NCBI RefSeq assembly: GCF_047219225.1
Contig: NZ_CP178208.1
Coordinates: 2,418,001-2,482,000 of the forward strand
Direction of reading: 5' to 3'
DNA from: IMCC45349 sp047219225
GTDB taxonomy: Bacteria; Bacteroidota; Bacteroidia; Flavobacteriales; Flavobacteriaceae
DNA: 64,000 bases
Part shown: piece after piece, positions 1 to 9,039 of the stretch
Position numbering within the stretch: position 1 is the first letter of the stretch
How the letters are laid out: each line of letters opens with the position of its first letter
Position numbers and translations under genes: made by a program
The notes under the pieces: generated by a model
Told to the model about the DNA's origin: nothing
The model's database searches: none
The model's input: only the letters and a program-made list of their open reading frames with translations

Positions 1-2763
1 TACAGACATTGGATGGTCACTCCATAAAACAACATCTGCATCTTTACCTACTTTTAGGCTTCCAACACGTTGGTCTAAGTGTAATAATTTTGCAGGATTT
101 AGTGTTACCATTTTCCACGCTTCTTCTTCAGAAGTACCTCCATATTTTACGGCCTTAGCCGCTTCTTGGTTAAGTCTTCTTGACATTTCAGCATCATCAC
201 TATTAATAGCAGTTGTTACGCCTACACTTTGTAATATTGATGCATTGTATGGAATAGCATCATTTACTTCGTATTTGTAAGCCCACCAATCACTAAAAGT
301 AGAACCTCCAACACCATGAGCTTTCATTTTATCGGCTACTTTATAACCTTCTAAAATATGTGTAAAGGTGTTGATATTGAAGTTGAATTTTTCGGCAACT
401 TTCATTAACATATTAATTTCGCTTTGTACATAAGAGTGACAGCTAATAAAGCGTTCTTTATTTAAAATTTCAGCTAAAACTTCCATTTCAATATCTTTTC
501 TATAAGGCTTGCCACTTTTCTTTAAAGCATCGTATTCTTTTGCTCTTGTAAAATAGTCAACATATAATTGTTCAACTCCCATTCTAGTTTGAGGAAATCT
601 ATTATAGCTTTCCCAATTAGATTGTTTTACATTTTCACCTAAAGCAAATTTTATAAACTTAGGTGAGTTGTTGTAAATTAGATTATCCGCAGATTCTCCC
701 CATTTTAATTTTATAATTGCTGAGCGTCCACCAATAGGATTTGCAGATCCATGTAAAATTTGGATAGAAGTTACACCTCCAGCTAAATTTCTATAGATAT
801 CAATATCTTCTGGATCAACTACATCTGTAATACTTACTTCTGCTGATGAGTTTTGTCCGCCTTCATTTATGCTCGAAGCTGCAATATGTGAATGTTCGTC
901 AATAATTCCAGCTGTGATGTGTTTGCCAGTGGCGTCAATGACTTTTGCATTGTTAGACTTTAGATTTACTCCAATCTTCGCAATTTTTCCATCCTTTATT
1001 AAAACATCTGTATTTTCTAAAATACCATCTGCTTCATTAGTCCAAACCGTTGCATTTTTAAATAATAATGTTTCTTGTTTAGGTAATTCAGTAAATCCAT
1101 AAGCGCCATTTGGATAGGTTACAGGAACAGTTTCTTTAGTTGCGTTATTTGGTTTTGCTTTGGCTGAATCATCTTTAGCTTCAGTAACTTCTTTTTGAGC
1201 AAAAAATGTACTTTCATTACCATTAGGTAATACCACTTTTCCATTTAAGTTATCATTGCTTGTTATTTTTGATGTAACTCTAACAAACTCTTGTTTTGTA
1301 GTATCTTTTGATGTGTAAGTTAAGTATAGCCAATCATCACTATAAGATAGTTTTGAGCTTAATTCAGTGTTTTCTGTAGTTAACTTAGATTTTGGTTTAG
1401 TAATACTACCAGATATTTTTAGTTTGTATGCTTCTCCATTTACATTAAAAGTGTAATCGCCTCTAATGTCTTTAGTATTCATGTCTTCTAAAACATTTTT
1501 ATGACCATTAATCCAGTTCTCATAAACAGTAGTGTTTTTTTTAAAAATCTCACCAGATGTAATTAAAAAGTTAGCATAGCTACCATTTTTTAAAGAACCT
1601 ATTTTGTTTTCTTGACCTAATATTTGAGCAGGAACTGTAGTTAAAGCTTCTAAAGCTTTTGTTTTATCTAAGCCATATTTTATTGCTTTAATAATATTAG
1701 CTTTTAGTTTTTCAGGTGATTTTAACTCATGAGTTGTAAATGCAAATTTTACTCCATTTTCTGCAAGAACTTTTGGATTAGATGGCATTTGGTTCCATTC
1801 CCTCATAGCTTCTAACTCCAAAGAGTTTGCTAAAAATGTGTTTTCTACATCATATGCATTTGGGAAATCAAGTGGAATAATATATGTTGCATTAGTCGCT
1901 TTGATATCATTTATACGTTCGTATTCATCACCACCACCAACAATAACATACTGAATTCCAAATTCGTCACCAACTTTGTCAGCACGTAAGGCATTTGCTC
2001 TACTTCCTGCGTGTACAATTTGTGTAAGGTTTTTATTAGCGTTTAAGGCTTCAATAGAGCGGTCTTTAGTTTTTGAGTTACCTTTTGCATACCAATCAGC
2101 ATCATAATATAATTGACGTAATAACGCCATTCCTCCCATAATTGAAGAAGGGTAGGATTGTCTAGATTTTACACTTTTTCTAAAAGATAAATATTGAGCA
2201 GATCTATCAGATAAAACACGTTCTGCATCGCCTCCTTTAGAAGCTAAAGCTACTAGTATTCCAGTCCCTCTCACAATACCATCTTGCATGTGTGTGTTTA
2301 CAACACCAAAACCAGCTTTTCTTAAGCTGTTAGCCGCTTTAGCATCAAACTTAAAATGGTCTATAGCATTTTGCTCCGGCATTACGTGGTCGTTCCAGTA
2401 AAAACCTTCTCTTGAAGGATTGTACTGAGGTGATCGTCCTCTACTTGCGCGTTGAGGTTTTTCTACTCCAAATCCAGAATATAAATCAATAAACGATGGA
2501 TAGATACTTTTTCCTGCAACATCAATAATTACAGCATTCGAAGGAATGTTAACAGATGTTCCGGTTGCAATTACTTTTCCGTTTTGAATAAGTAATGTGC
2601 CTTGGTCAATAATTTGAGTTGGCGTTACGTAAATCTTAGCATTAGTAAATGCTGTGTAATTTGTGTTTTCTGATTTTACGCCATCATTTTTTGGGAAATA
2701 CTCTTGCGCATGTATTGAAACAAAGCACAAAAGCATCATTAAAATAAGATACTTTTTAATCAT
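1..2763 (-). CDS. Tandem amidohydrolase-family secreted protein, 3' end cut by window edge
   Basis: This open frame of 921 codons has no stop before the window edge, so the C-terminus is missing. It begins with a signal peptide (residues 1-20, ending CFVSIHAQ), so the product is exported to the periplasm or surface. Two imidazolonepropionase/prolidase-like amidohydrolase halves follow, about residues 38-450 and 560-921. The second half has metal-site features: DEHSH (H624, H626), CHSYVQSE, THILEG and a late NSDDAE aspartate. In the first half the HxH that should follow the first beta strand is replaced by Y95-S-G97 in FIDLYSGFG, so that half is probably not a metal hydrolase. Substrate is unknown; relatives hydrolyse cyclic amides or dipeptides. 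A candidate promoter lies just upstream (2792-2820). Start ATG at 2763 is fixed by the signal peptide. Confidence 0.88.
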   Translation of the reverse strand, partial: MIKKYLILMMLLCFVSIHAQEYFPKNDGVKSENTNYTAFTNAKIYVTPTQIIDQGTLLIQNGKVIATGTSVNIPSNAVIIDVAGKSIYPSFIDLYSGFGVEKPQRASRGRSPQYNPSREGFYWNDHVMPEQNAIDHFKFDAKAANSLRKAGFGVVNTHMQDGIVRGTGILVALASKGGDAERVLSDRSAQYLSFRKSVKSRQSYPSSIMGGMALLRQLYYDADWYAKGNSKTKDRSIEALNANKNLTQIVHAGSRANALRADKVGDEFGIQYVIVGGGDEYERINDIKATNATYIIPLDFPNAYDVENTFLANSLELEAMREWNQMPSNPKVLAENGVKFAFTTHELKSPEKLKANIIKAIKYGLDKTKALEALTTVPAQILGQENKIGSLKNGSYANFLITSGEIFKKNTTVYENWINGHKNVLEDMNTKDIRGDYTFNVNGEAYKLKISGSITKPKSKLTTENTELSSKLSYSDDWLYLTYTSKDTTKQEFVRVTSKITSNDNLNGKVVLPNGNESTFFAQKEVTEAKDDSAKAKPNNATKETVPVTYPNGAYGFTELPKQETLLFKNATVWTNEADGILENTDVLIKDGKIAKIGVNLKSNNAKVIDATGKHITAGIIDEHSHIAASSINEGGQNSSAEVSITDVVDPEDIDIYRNLAGGVTSIQILHGSANPIGGRSAIIKLKWGESADNLIYNNSPKFIKFALGENVKQSNWESYNRFPQTRMGVEQLYVDYFTRAKEYDALKKSGKPYRKDIEMEVLAEILNKERFISCHSYVQSEINMLMKVAEKFNFNINTFTHILEGYKVADKMKAHGVGGSTFSDWWAYKYEVNDAIPYNASILQSVGVTTAINSDDAEMSRRLNQEAAKAVKYGGTSEEEAWKMVTLNPAKLLHLDQRVGSLKVGKDADVVLWSDHPMSV

Positions 2764-2791
2764 TTCTATTGGTTAGTAAATAGTTAAGTTT

Positions 2792-2820
2792 TAAATATAC
2801 AGAATAAGTAAAAGCTACAA
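2792..2820 (-). promoter_or_regulatory. Candidate promoter for the amidohydrolase gene
   Basis: On the minus strand TTG, an 18-nt spacer and TATATTTA match the Bacteroidota TTG-N17-23-TAnnTTTG pattern with one mismatch at the last base. It ends about 29 nt before the ATG at 2763. Confidence 0.45.
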
Positions 2821-2851
2821 TAATATTCTATGTTTTTTAACTTTTAGATGT

Positions 2852-3916
2852 CTATAAATTATCTTCAAAATAGTTCACTAATAGTGCTACTGCATAACTG
2901 TAACTCTCAATACCTTTATCTTGGTTATTTGCTTTTAAAAAATTACCGTAAGTTTTTTTGAATAGCGGTTCTAAAGGATTTTGGTAGGACTGCCAAAACT
3001 CATACGATTCTTGATAATTACGTTTAATACCTACATTTATTTTTGGAAGTAAGCTTTCATAAGTATTTTGATCTCTTCTATAAATTTCATTTAAGCAATG
3101 TCTTAATGCAAAAATATATCCTGAATATTTAAAGTAGATATCTTCATTATGTATAGCAGCCAAACAGCCAATAAAATTAGTTTCATTTTCGGCAGCATAT
3201 CCAATTTGGTGCGCTTCTTCATGACATGCTGTGGTTGGGAATTTATGTAATGGAATCAAACCATCTACTTGCGCTTCGTTAGTAAACGGATTTAAATAAC
3301 CACTAAAACCCATATAAGTAAGAGGTAAACTATATATAGATTGCTTTATGCTTTTTGGTGAATAGTTTAACGAAGGAAACTTTTGAGATAACGATTTATA
3401 TCCATTAGCTGTCATAGCAAATAACTCTTTTTTTGTATAAGGCATTTCAACCTTTATTGTGTCATTATTTGTTATGGATAAATGCACTTTATTTGATTTT
3501 TCTATCAATTTTTCGGTAACAAATACTAATTCTTCAGTGGTGTATTTGTTATCTAGTTTTAATGATTGATGGAGTGGTAGTCGATAGTAATTCATTCCCC
3601 AAAACAAATGAAAAGCTAAGTAGACTAAAGATAATGTAGAAACAACATCTATGCACCAAGAAATAGTTTCTTTATAAATGCGTTTTCTGTTTAAAAATAA
3701 CCATCGTATGATATAAATACTCGCAATTGTATATAAAATGTCTCCTATCGAAAAAGGAATCCAACCAAAAGTAAATCGTAAAGCTTTGGATGTAAATTGG
3801 TATAGACCTAAACTATAGTATTCCTCAATAAAATCTGGGAAATTAGCTAATGTTTTTACAATTATATATTGTGGAATGATACTTAGGGCTAATATGACTT
3901 TTCTTTTCTTTAGCAT
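2852..3916 (-). CDS. DUF3810 membrane protein with HExxH motif
   Basis: A 354-residue protein of the DUF3810 family. The N-terminal third holds three hydrophobic segments (about residues 8-25, 50-72, 88-108), consistent with an inner-membrane anchor. The remainder contains C-H232-E-E-A-H236, followed by the segment GYAAENE (E243, E245), which looks like a zinc-metallopeptidase HExxH site with a downstream glutamate ligand. This suggests a membrane-linked protease, but I know of no demonstrated substrate. It lies divergently from pepD, with 74 bp between the starts. Family assignment is from memory of the HEEAHQ-GYAAENE signature; the peptidase role is inference. Confidence 0.85.
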   Translation of the reverse strand: MLKKRKVILALSIIPQYIIVKTLANFPDFIEEYYSLGLYQFTSKALRFTFGWIPFSIGDILYTIASIYIIRWLFLNRKRIYKETISWCIDVVSTLSLVYLAFHLFWGMNYYRLPLHQSLKLDNKYTTEELVFVTEKLIEKSNKVHLSITNNDTIKVEMPYTKKELFAMTANGYKSLSQKFPSLNYSPKSIKQSIYSLPLTYMGFSGYLNPFTNEAQVDGLIPLHKFPTTACHEEAHQIGYAAENETNFIGCLAAIHNEDIYFKYSGYIFALRHCLNEIYRRDQNTYESLLPKINVGIKRNYQESYEFWQSYQNPLEPLFKKTYGNFLKANNQDKGIESYSYAVALLVNYFEDNL

Positions 3917-3962
3917 TAGTCAAAAATAAGCAATTGTTTTATAAAACTTTAGTTGTAATAAT

Positions 3963-3970
3963 TACCTTTG
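3963..3970 (+). promoter_or_regulatory. -7 element upstream of pepD
   Basis: TACCTTTG matches TAnnTTTG and lies 20 nt before the ATG at 3991. No TTG is found at the usual 17-23 nt spacing, so only the -7 part is supported. Confidence 0.4.
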
Positions 3971-3990
3971 CAAAACTTAATTAAATACAC

Positions 3991-5451
3991 ATGAATTCAG
4001 ATATTAGACAATTAGAACCAAAGCAGTTGTGGAATAAATTTGCTGACCTAAATGCAGTACCTAGACCTTCAAAAAAAGAAGAGCGTGTTATTGCGTTTAT
4101 GAAAGATTTTGGAGAGTCATTAAACCTAGAGACAATGGTTGATGAAGTAGGGAATGTTATTATTAAAAAGCCTGCAACTCCAGGTATGGAAGATAGAAAA
4201 ACGGTTGTTATGCAATCGCATCTTGATATGGTACATCAAAAAAATGCTGATACTGATTTTGATTTTGATACTCAAGGTATTGAAATGTATGTTGATGGAG
4301 ATTGGGTAAAGGCAAAAGGAACAACTTTAGGTGCAGATAATGGATTAGGAGTTGCTACTATTATGGCAATTCTCGAAAGTAACGATATTGAGCATCCAGC
4401 AATTGAAGCGTTGTTTACAATTGATGAAGAAACAGGAATGACAGGAGCACAAGGATTAAAAGGAGGATTACTTGAAGGTGAAATTCTATTAAATCTTGAT
4501 ACCGAAGAAGACGACGAAATAGGTGTAGGTTGCGCAGGAGGAATCGATGTTACTGCTACTAGAACCTATAATGAAGAAGATGCAACCGAAATAAAGATAG
4601 GTTATACTATTGCTGTTAAAGGTTTACAAGGTGGGCACTCTGGAATGCAAATTCATGAAGGTTTAGGGAATGCTAATAAAATTATGAACCGTTTGTTATT
4701 TGATGGTTTTGAGAATTTTGGATTACGCATTTCTGAAATTGATGGAGGAAGTTTACGTAATGCAATTCCAAGAGAAAGTTTTGCAACTATAGCTGTAGAT
4801 GCAGTACATAAGGAAGCCTTTGAGTTGGAAATAAAATTATTAGCTGATAGTATTAAGAAAGAATACAAAACTATGGAGCCTGATATGGAGGTAATAGTAA
4901 CTTCTGTAGATGCGCCAGCTAAAGTTATGGATTTAGGTGTACAAGAAGGTTTAACACGTGCTATTTATGCAGCTTGTAATGGTGTATATAGAATGAGTGC
5001 AGATATTCCTGATTTGGTAGAAACATCTAATAATATTGCTCGTGTAATTGTAAAGGATGGAAATATTAAGATAGGTTGTTTAACACGTTCTTCTGTAGAA
5101 TCTTCAAAAATGGATTTAGCTAATATGTTACGTGCTACTTTTGAGCTTACAGGATGTGAAGTAGAATTTTCTGGAAGCTACCCTGGATGGACACCAAATA
5201 TGGACTCTGCTATATTAAAAGTAATGCGAGCTTTATATGTTGATCTAAATAACGAAGAACCACACGTAGCTGCTTGTCATGCTGGATTAGAATGTGGAAT
5301 ATTAGGAACTAATTATCCTGAAATGGATATGATTAGTTTTGGACCAAATATTAAAGGAGCACACTCTCCAGATGAAAGAGCACAAATATCATCAGCTCAA
5401 AAATACTGGAAGTTTGTTTTAGAGATTTTAAAACAAATACCAACTAAGTAA
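3991..5451 (+). CDS. pepD: Aminoacyl-histidine dipeptidase (cytosol non-specific dipeptidase, M20)
   Basis: PepD hydrolyses Xaa-His and other dipeptides in the cytoplasm using two metal ions. The 486-residue length fits the family. Metal-site motifs are visible: SHLDM (H77, D79), LGADNGLG (D116), DEETGMTGA (catalytic E146 and ligand E147) and a C-terminal GAHSPDE histidine. The lid/dimerisation domain occupies roughly residues 205-380. There is no signal peptide. The gene is monocistronic: it has its own -7 element and ends at a strong hairpin terminator shared with the convergent PPIase gene. Confidence 0.95.
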   Translation: MNSDIRQLEPKQLWNKFADLNAVPRPSKKEERVIAFMKDFGESLNLETMVDEVGNVIIKKPATPGMEDRKTVVMQSHLDMVHQKNADTDFDFDTQGIEMYVDGDWVKAKGTTLGADNGLGVATIMAILESNDIEHPAIEALFTIDEETGMTGAQGLKGGLLEGEILLNLDTEEDDEIGVGCAGGIDVTATRTYNEEDATEIKIGYTIAVKGLQGGHSGMQIHEGLGNANKIMNRLLFDGFENFGLRISEIDGGSLRNAIPRESFATIAVDAVHKEAFELEIKLLADSIKKEYKTMEPDMEVIVTSVDAPAKVMDLGVQEGLTRAIYAACNGVYRMSADIPDLVETSNNIARVIVKDGNIKIGCLTRSSVESSKMDLANMLRATFELTGCEVEFSGSYPGWTPNMDSAILKVMRALYVDLNNEEPHVAACHAGLECGILGTNYPEMDMISFGPNIKGAHSPDERAQISSAQKYWKFVLEILKQIPTK

Positions 5452-5470
5452 TACTAGATTACAATAAACA

Positions 5471-5501
5471 AAAAAGCCACTCAATTTTGAGTGGCTTTTT
5501 T
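5471..5501. terminator. Bidirectional intrinsic terminator between pepD and the PPIase gene
   Basis: A 14-bp perfect inverted repeat (arms 5471-5484 and 5487-5500, core GCCACTCAA/TTGAGTGGC) is flanked by A and T runs, so it can serve both convergent genes. Confidence 0.9.
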
Positions 5502-5523
5502 GTTAGTATATGGTTAGAGTTTG

Positions 5524-6696
5524 TTACTTAACAATTTCTAACATTTCTATAATAAATATTACATCTGCATTTGGAGGAATTTGTCCTCTACCGCGTTCTC
5601 CCCAACCTAAATGTGATGGTAAGTATAAGTAAGTTTTGTCGCCAACTTTCATATTAGCAACACCTTCTTTAAACCCAGCAACCATTGGTGCATCTGGACT
5701 TACTGCCATAGAAAGCGGATTGTAAAAACCTTGTTGTTCTTTTTGCTCATGGTAAATGCCATACTTTATGTCTAATTCTTTGTCGTTAGATCCAAATAGT
5801 TTTCCATCAGTAAAATAACCTGCGTATTTAAGGTTAACTGTTTGCCCTTGTTTTGGTTTAACACCATTACCTTCAGTTATTGTATGCATCTTTAATCCAG
5901 AAGGTAAAGCTTTTGCTTTGCTTTTATACTCGTTAAGAGTTGGTAATATTTCTTTAGCAGCTTCTTCCGTTTTTTTCTCAGCTTCTAAACGTGCTTCTTC
6001 AGCTTTACGCTTTTTTTCTTCTAATTTTTTTTGAGCCTTTTCTTCTAACAAAGGTAATTCTGTTTCCCAAGTTTTTGCAGCGTCAAATTTTCTAGCATCA
6101 AACCCTTGACGAATAATATTTACTTGTTGCATAATTATTGGTTCTACAGGTTTATTACCAGGAGCTACTTCTACATTAGAAATGCTATCTTGAATATCAA
6201 GACCTAAAACTAATTCACCAAAAACAGAGTGCTTATTATCTAACCAAGGTGTTTCTTTTTCTGTAATAAAAAATTGACTTCCATTAGAGCTAGGTCCAGA
6301 ATTAGCCATAGATAAAATACCTGGTTTACTGTGTTTTAAGGTTTCATCAAATTCATCACCAAATTTATAACCTGGACTTCCAGCACCAGTACCTAGTGGG
6401 TCTCCTCCTTGAATCATAAATTGATCCATAACACGATGAAAAGTTAATCCATTATAAAACGGTTTTCCTTTCATACTATCTGTTACCATTGGATGTGTGC
6501 CTTCTGCTAAAGCAACAAAGTTTGCAACTGTAACTGGTGTTTTATCGTAAGTAAGTTTTGCAACCATTGTACCTTTATTAGTTACAATTTCAGCAAATAG
6601 TCCTTCTCCTAAATCTGGATATTTATCTTTACAAGAACTTAAACTTAACAAAAAAGCAAGTGTTAAAAATTTAATTGAGTGTTTTAAAATTTTCAT
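5524..6696 (-). CDS. Peptidyl-prolyl isomerase lipoprotein, cyclophilin-FKBP fusion
   Basis: A 390-residue lipoprotein (signal peptide, lipobox LSLSSC22) carrying two unrelated prolyl isomerase domains. The N-terminal cyclophilin domain (about residues 33-200) shows FHRVMDQFMIQGGDP and SNGSQFFIT. A Lys/Glu-rich coiled-coil linker (about 215-255) follows, then an FKBP domain (about 275-388) with GWGERGRGQIPPNADVIF near its end. It probably assists folding of exported proteins in the periplasm. It is the third gene after nrnA and gldI, with 46 bp between gldI and this start, so co-transcription is likely. Two-fold PPIases of this kind are common in Flavobacteriia. Confidence 0.93.
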   Translation of the reverse strand: MKILKHSIKFLTLAFLLSLSSCKDKYPDLGEGLFAEIVTNKGTMVAKLTYDKTPVTVANFVALAEGTHPMVTDSMKGKPFYNGLTFHRVMDQFMIQGGDPLGTGAGSPGYKFGDEFDETLKHSKPGILSMANSGPSSNGSQFFITEKETPWLDNKHSVFGELVLGLDIQDSISNVEVAPGNKPVEPIIMQQVNIIRQGFDARKFDAAKTWETELPLLEEKAQKKLEEKKRKAEEARLEAEKKTEEAAKEILPTLNEYKSKAKALPSGLKMHTITEGNGVKPKQGQTVNLKYAGYFTDGKLFGSNDKELDIKYGIYHEQKEQQGFYNPLSMAVSPDAPMVAGFKEGVANMKVGDKTYLYLPSHLGWGERGRGQIPPNADVIFIIEMLEIVK

Positions 6697-6742
6697 TCGG
6701 AATTTTATTATTGTTTGTTGTGCACTAGTCGTGCGTTTTAAA

Positions 6743-7288
6743 TTAATTAGTTTCTTTTTGAGTAATACTGTTTATAGTAACAGTACATATTATAGGAATG
6801 TTGTTTCCTATTTTGTTTTCGTCACCATAATAGCCATATGCTTTTTGCGAAGGAAATAAAAATGTTACTGTTTCGCCAGTTTTCATGAGTTTTAATCCTT
6901 CTCTAAGACCAGAAAATAATTCTTCTTGATCCATAGCGTAGGTTTTCGTTTTTAATTCTTCTTGAGAATAAATAGTTTTTCCTTTTAAGTCTTTTACATC
7001 GTAATTAAAGTTTACTAAGTCACCAAAAATTGGAGTGGCTAAACTGTCTTCAATTTTAGTGTTATAGTAATACCAAAAACCATTTTGAGAAGCAATAAAA
7101 TTTGTTTCTGGGTTTTCTTTTATAATGTTTTGAATGAGGTCGTATTCTTTTTCATTAAGTTTCTTGTTTCTCTCTACCGATTCGTCGATAAAAGAACCAG
7201 AACTTATAGTTACAGGTTTTCTAGCTTCAGGAGTTTTGCAACTAGAAAAGCTTAATAATACTATTAATGCTATAAATATTTTTTTCAC
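6743..7288 (-). CDS. gldI: Gliding motility-associated FKBP-type peptidyl-prolyl isomerase GldI
   Basis: A 181-residue lipoprotein (lipobox SFSSC17) with a C-terminal FKBP-type domain (about residues 85-175; LFSGLREGLKLMKTGE, FLFPSQKAYGYYG). GldI is a lipoprotein required for Flavobacterium gliding and T9SS-dependent secretion, presumably by folding other Gld proteins. The start overlaps the nrnA stop by 4 nt and the PPIase fusion gene follows, giving a folding-factor operon. The T9SS cargo proteins at 32.6-42.3 kb fit a functional gliding/T9SS apparatus. GldI is favoured over a generic FKBP because of length, lipobox and partners. Confidence 0.88.
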   Translation of the reverse strand: MKKIFIALIVLLSFSSCKTPEARKPVTISSGSFIDESVERNKKLNEKEYDLIQNIIKENPETNFIASQNGFWYYYNTKIEDSLATPIFGDLVNFNYDVKDLKGKTIYSQEELKTKTYAMDQEELFSGLREGLKLMKTGETVTFLFPSQKAYGYYGDENKIGNNIPIICTVTINSITQKETN

Positions 7289-8301
7289 GAGTTGAGGTCT
7301 TGTTTATACTGTGGTAATATACTAATAAAATTATCAACTGTTTCTTTAAGGCTTAAATGACTTCTTCCACCTGCAGCGTTGATATGTCCACCACCATTAA
7401 AATGATTTCTGGAAAATGTATTTACATCAAAATTACCTTTAGAACGTAATGAGATTTTTACAATATTCTCTTTATGATTTTCAATAAAAATAGCAGCAAA
7501 TTTTACTCCCTCAACAGATAATCCGTAGTTTACGACACCTTCAGTATCTCCTTTTTTGAAATTGAATTTATTTAATTCGTTTTGAGATAGTGTAATGTAA
7601 GCAGCATTATATTCAGGTAATACTTTTAAATTACTTAATGCGCAGCCTAATAGTTGTAAACGATTATAACTATTTGTGTCATATACATTGTTATGTACTT
7701 GAGCATTATTTACACCTTTATCAATAAGGTCAGCAATTACACGATGTGTTGTACTTGTAGTTGACGGAAATCTAAAAGAACCAGTATCTGTCATAATACC
7801 AGTATATAATGCCTCTCCAATAGTTTTATTAATTAAATTAACATCGCCTAACATGTCTAAAAAGTGGTATACCATTTCACAGGTAGAACACATGTTAACA
7901 TCAGAATATACATATTTTGCATAGTCATCTGGTTGTTGATGATGATCAATAATTATTTTAATGGCTTTAGCATTTTCTATAGGTGTTTCCATGTCTCCAG
8001 TTCTATGCAATGCATTAAAATCCAACGTAAAAATAATATTAGCTTCATTTATTAGACTTTCAGCCTTTTCTTGTTCAGCATCAAACTTAATGATTGTGTC
8101 TTCTCCAGGAATCCATTTCAAAAAATGAGGATAATCGTTAGGAGCAATAACTACCACATTATGATTTTTATTCTTCAAATAATGATAAAGTGCAAGTGTA
8201 GAACCTATAGCGTCTCCATCTGGGTTTTTATGAGGAACAATTACTATATTTTGAGTATTTGAAAGTAATTGTTTTATTTCTGAAATGTCATTTTTTGTCA
8301 T
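7285..8301 (-). CDS. nrnA: DHH-family phosphoesterase, NrnA-type nanoRNase/pAp phosphatase
   Basis: A 338-residue cytoplasmic DHH/DHHA1 enzyme. The DHH domain shows VPHKNPDGDAIGS near the N-terminus, LDFNALHR, and IIIDHHQQPDD; the DHHA1 domain ends with the glycine-rich NGGGHINAAGG motif that binds substrate. Family members degrade 2-5 nt RNA and convert pAp to AMP. The 3' end overlaps gldI by 4 nt (stop-start overlap), so the two are translationally coupled. The gene diverges from ndk. Confidence 0.92.
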   Translation of the reverse strand: MTKNDISEIKQLLSNTQNIVIVPHKNPDGDAIGSTLALYHYLKNKNHNVVVIAPNDYPHFLKWIPGEDTIIKFDAEQEKAESLINEANIIFTLDFNALHRTGDMETPIENAKAIKIIIDHHQQPDDYAKYVYSDVNMCSTCEMVYHFLDMLGDVNLINKTIGEALYTGIMTDTGSFRFPSTTSTTHRVIADLIDKGVNNAQVHNNVYDTNSYNRLQLLGCALSNLKVLPEYNAAYITLSQNELNKFNFKKGDTEGVVNYGLSVEGVKFAAIFIENHKENIVKISLRSKGNFDVNTFSRNHFNGGGHINAAGGRSHLSLKETVDNFISILPQYKQDLNS

Positions 8302-8338
8302 AGACAGCGAAGATACAATTTTTTAAAGATGACAAGAC

Positions 8339-8368
8339 TTGTTTTTAACAAGTAATTAGTTATTTTTG
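8339..8368 (+). promoter_or_regulatory. Promoter of ndk
   Basis: TTG at 8339-8341, a 19-nt spacer and TATTTTTG at 8361-8368 form a full match to the Bacteroidota -33/-7 consensus, 21 nt before the ndk ATG. Confidence 0.7.
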
Positions 8369-8389
8369 CAGCAAATTTAAACACATATA

Positions 8390-8809
8390 ATGGCAACAAA
8401 TAGAACATTTACAATGCTTAAGCCAGATTCTGTTGAAAAAGGGAATATTGGCGCAATATTAGAAAAAATCACTGCTTCAGGTTTTAGAATTGTAGCAATG
8501 AAGTTAACTCAAATGACTAAGGCAGATGCTGAAGCGTTTTACGCAATTCATAACGAGCGTCCATTTTTTGGAGAGTTAGTTGAGTATATGACAAGAGGAC
8601 CAATTGTAGCTGCAATTTTAGAAAAAGAAAATGCTGTTGAAGATTTTAGAACTTTAATCGGTTCTACAAATCCTGCTGAAGCTGCTGAAGGTACTATTCG
8701 TAAAATGTATGCTGCTTCTATTGGAGAAAATGCTGTTCACGGAAGTGATAGTGATGAGAATGCTGCTATTGAAGGTGCTTTCCATTTTTCAGGTAGAGAA
8801 ATGTTCTAG
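8390..8809 (+). CDS. ndk: Nucleoside diphosphate kinase
   Basis: A 139-residue enzyme of normal bacterial length that transfers the gamma phosphate from ATP to NDPs through a phosphohistidine. Visible motifs are TFTMLKPDSVEKG near the N-terminus and the active-site NAVHGSDS with H117. It is cytoplasmic, with no signal peptide. It is monocistronic, with a textbook promoter upstream and a strong terminator 30 nt after the stop. Confidence 0.97.
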   Translation: MATNRTFTMLKPDSVEKGNIGAILEKITASGFRIVAMKLTQMTKADAEAFYAIHNERPFFGELVEYMTRGPIVAAILEKENAVEDFRTLIGSTNPAEAAEGTIRKMYAASIGENAVHGSDSDENAAIEGAFHFSGREMF

Positions 8810-8840
8810 TATACAATATTAGACAAGTTATATAATATAA

Positions 8841-8873
8841 AAACAGCCATCTATTTTAGATGGCTGTTTTTTT
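8841..8873 (+). terminator. ndk intrinsic terminator
   Basis: Perfect 13-bp stem (8841-8853 with 8857-8869, core CAGCCATCTA/TAGATGGCTG) followed by a T run. Confidence 0.9.
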
Positions 8874-8924
8874 GTTTTATATGTAAGCCTCAATAACATA
8901 AGTAGGCTAAACACATGGTAAAAC

Positions 8925-8999
8925 TAACTAACTAGACTAACTAAAAACAAGAAACTGTTAGGGTTTCTATATTTGTTGATAAAATTAGTCTATTAGTTA
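8925..8999. repeat. Nested inverted repeat in the ndk-dciA intergenic region
   Basis: An outer imperfect inverted repeat (8925-8940 with 8985-8999, one extra base in the left arm) encloses an inner GAAAC/GTTTC hairpin (8951-8955 with 8963-8967). It lies in 230 bp without a gene. It could be a folded RNA, a 3' end signal or a protein site. A second short hairpin, AATACGTA-GAAT-TACGTATT, follows at 9009-9028. Confidence 0.45.
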
Positions 9000-9008
9000 A
9001 AGCAAAAC

Positions 9009-9028
9009 AATACGTAGAATTACGTATT
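9009..9028. terminator. Weak hairpin at the 3' end of the recF operon
   Basis: An 8-bp stem with a GAAT loop sits 12 nt beyond the stop codon of the minus-strand DciA-like gene. The T run is on the plus-strand side, so termination of the minus-strand transcript is uncertain. Confidence 0.3.
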
Positions 9029-9039
9029 TTTTGTAGTAG

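Noticed and set aside
6722..6734. GCAC-N5-GTGC hairpin between gldI and the PPIase gene
   Set aside because: Only a 4-bp stem with no T run; too short to support a terminator or operator.
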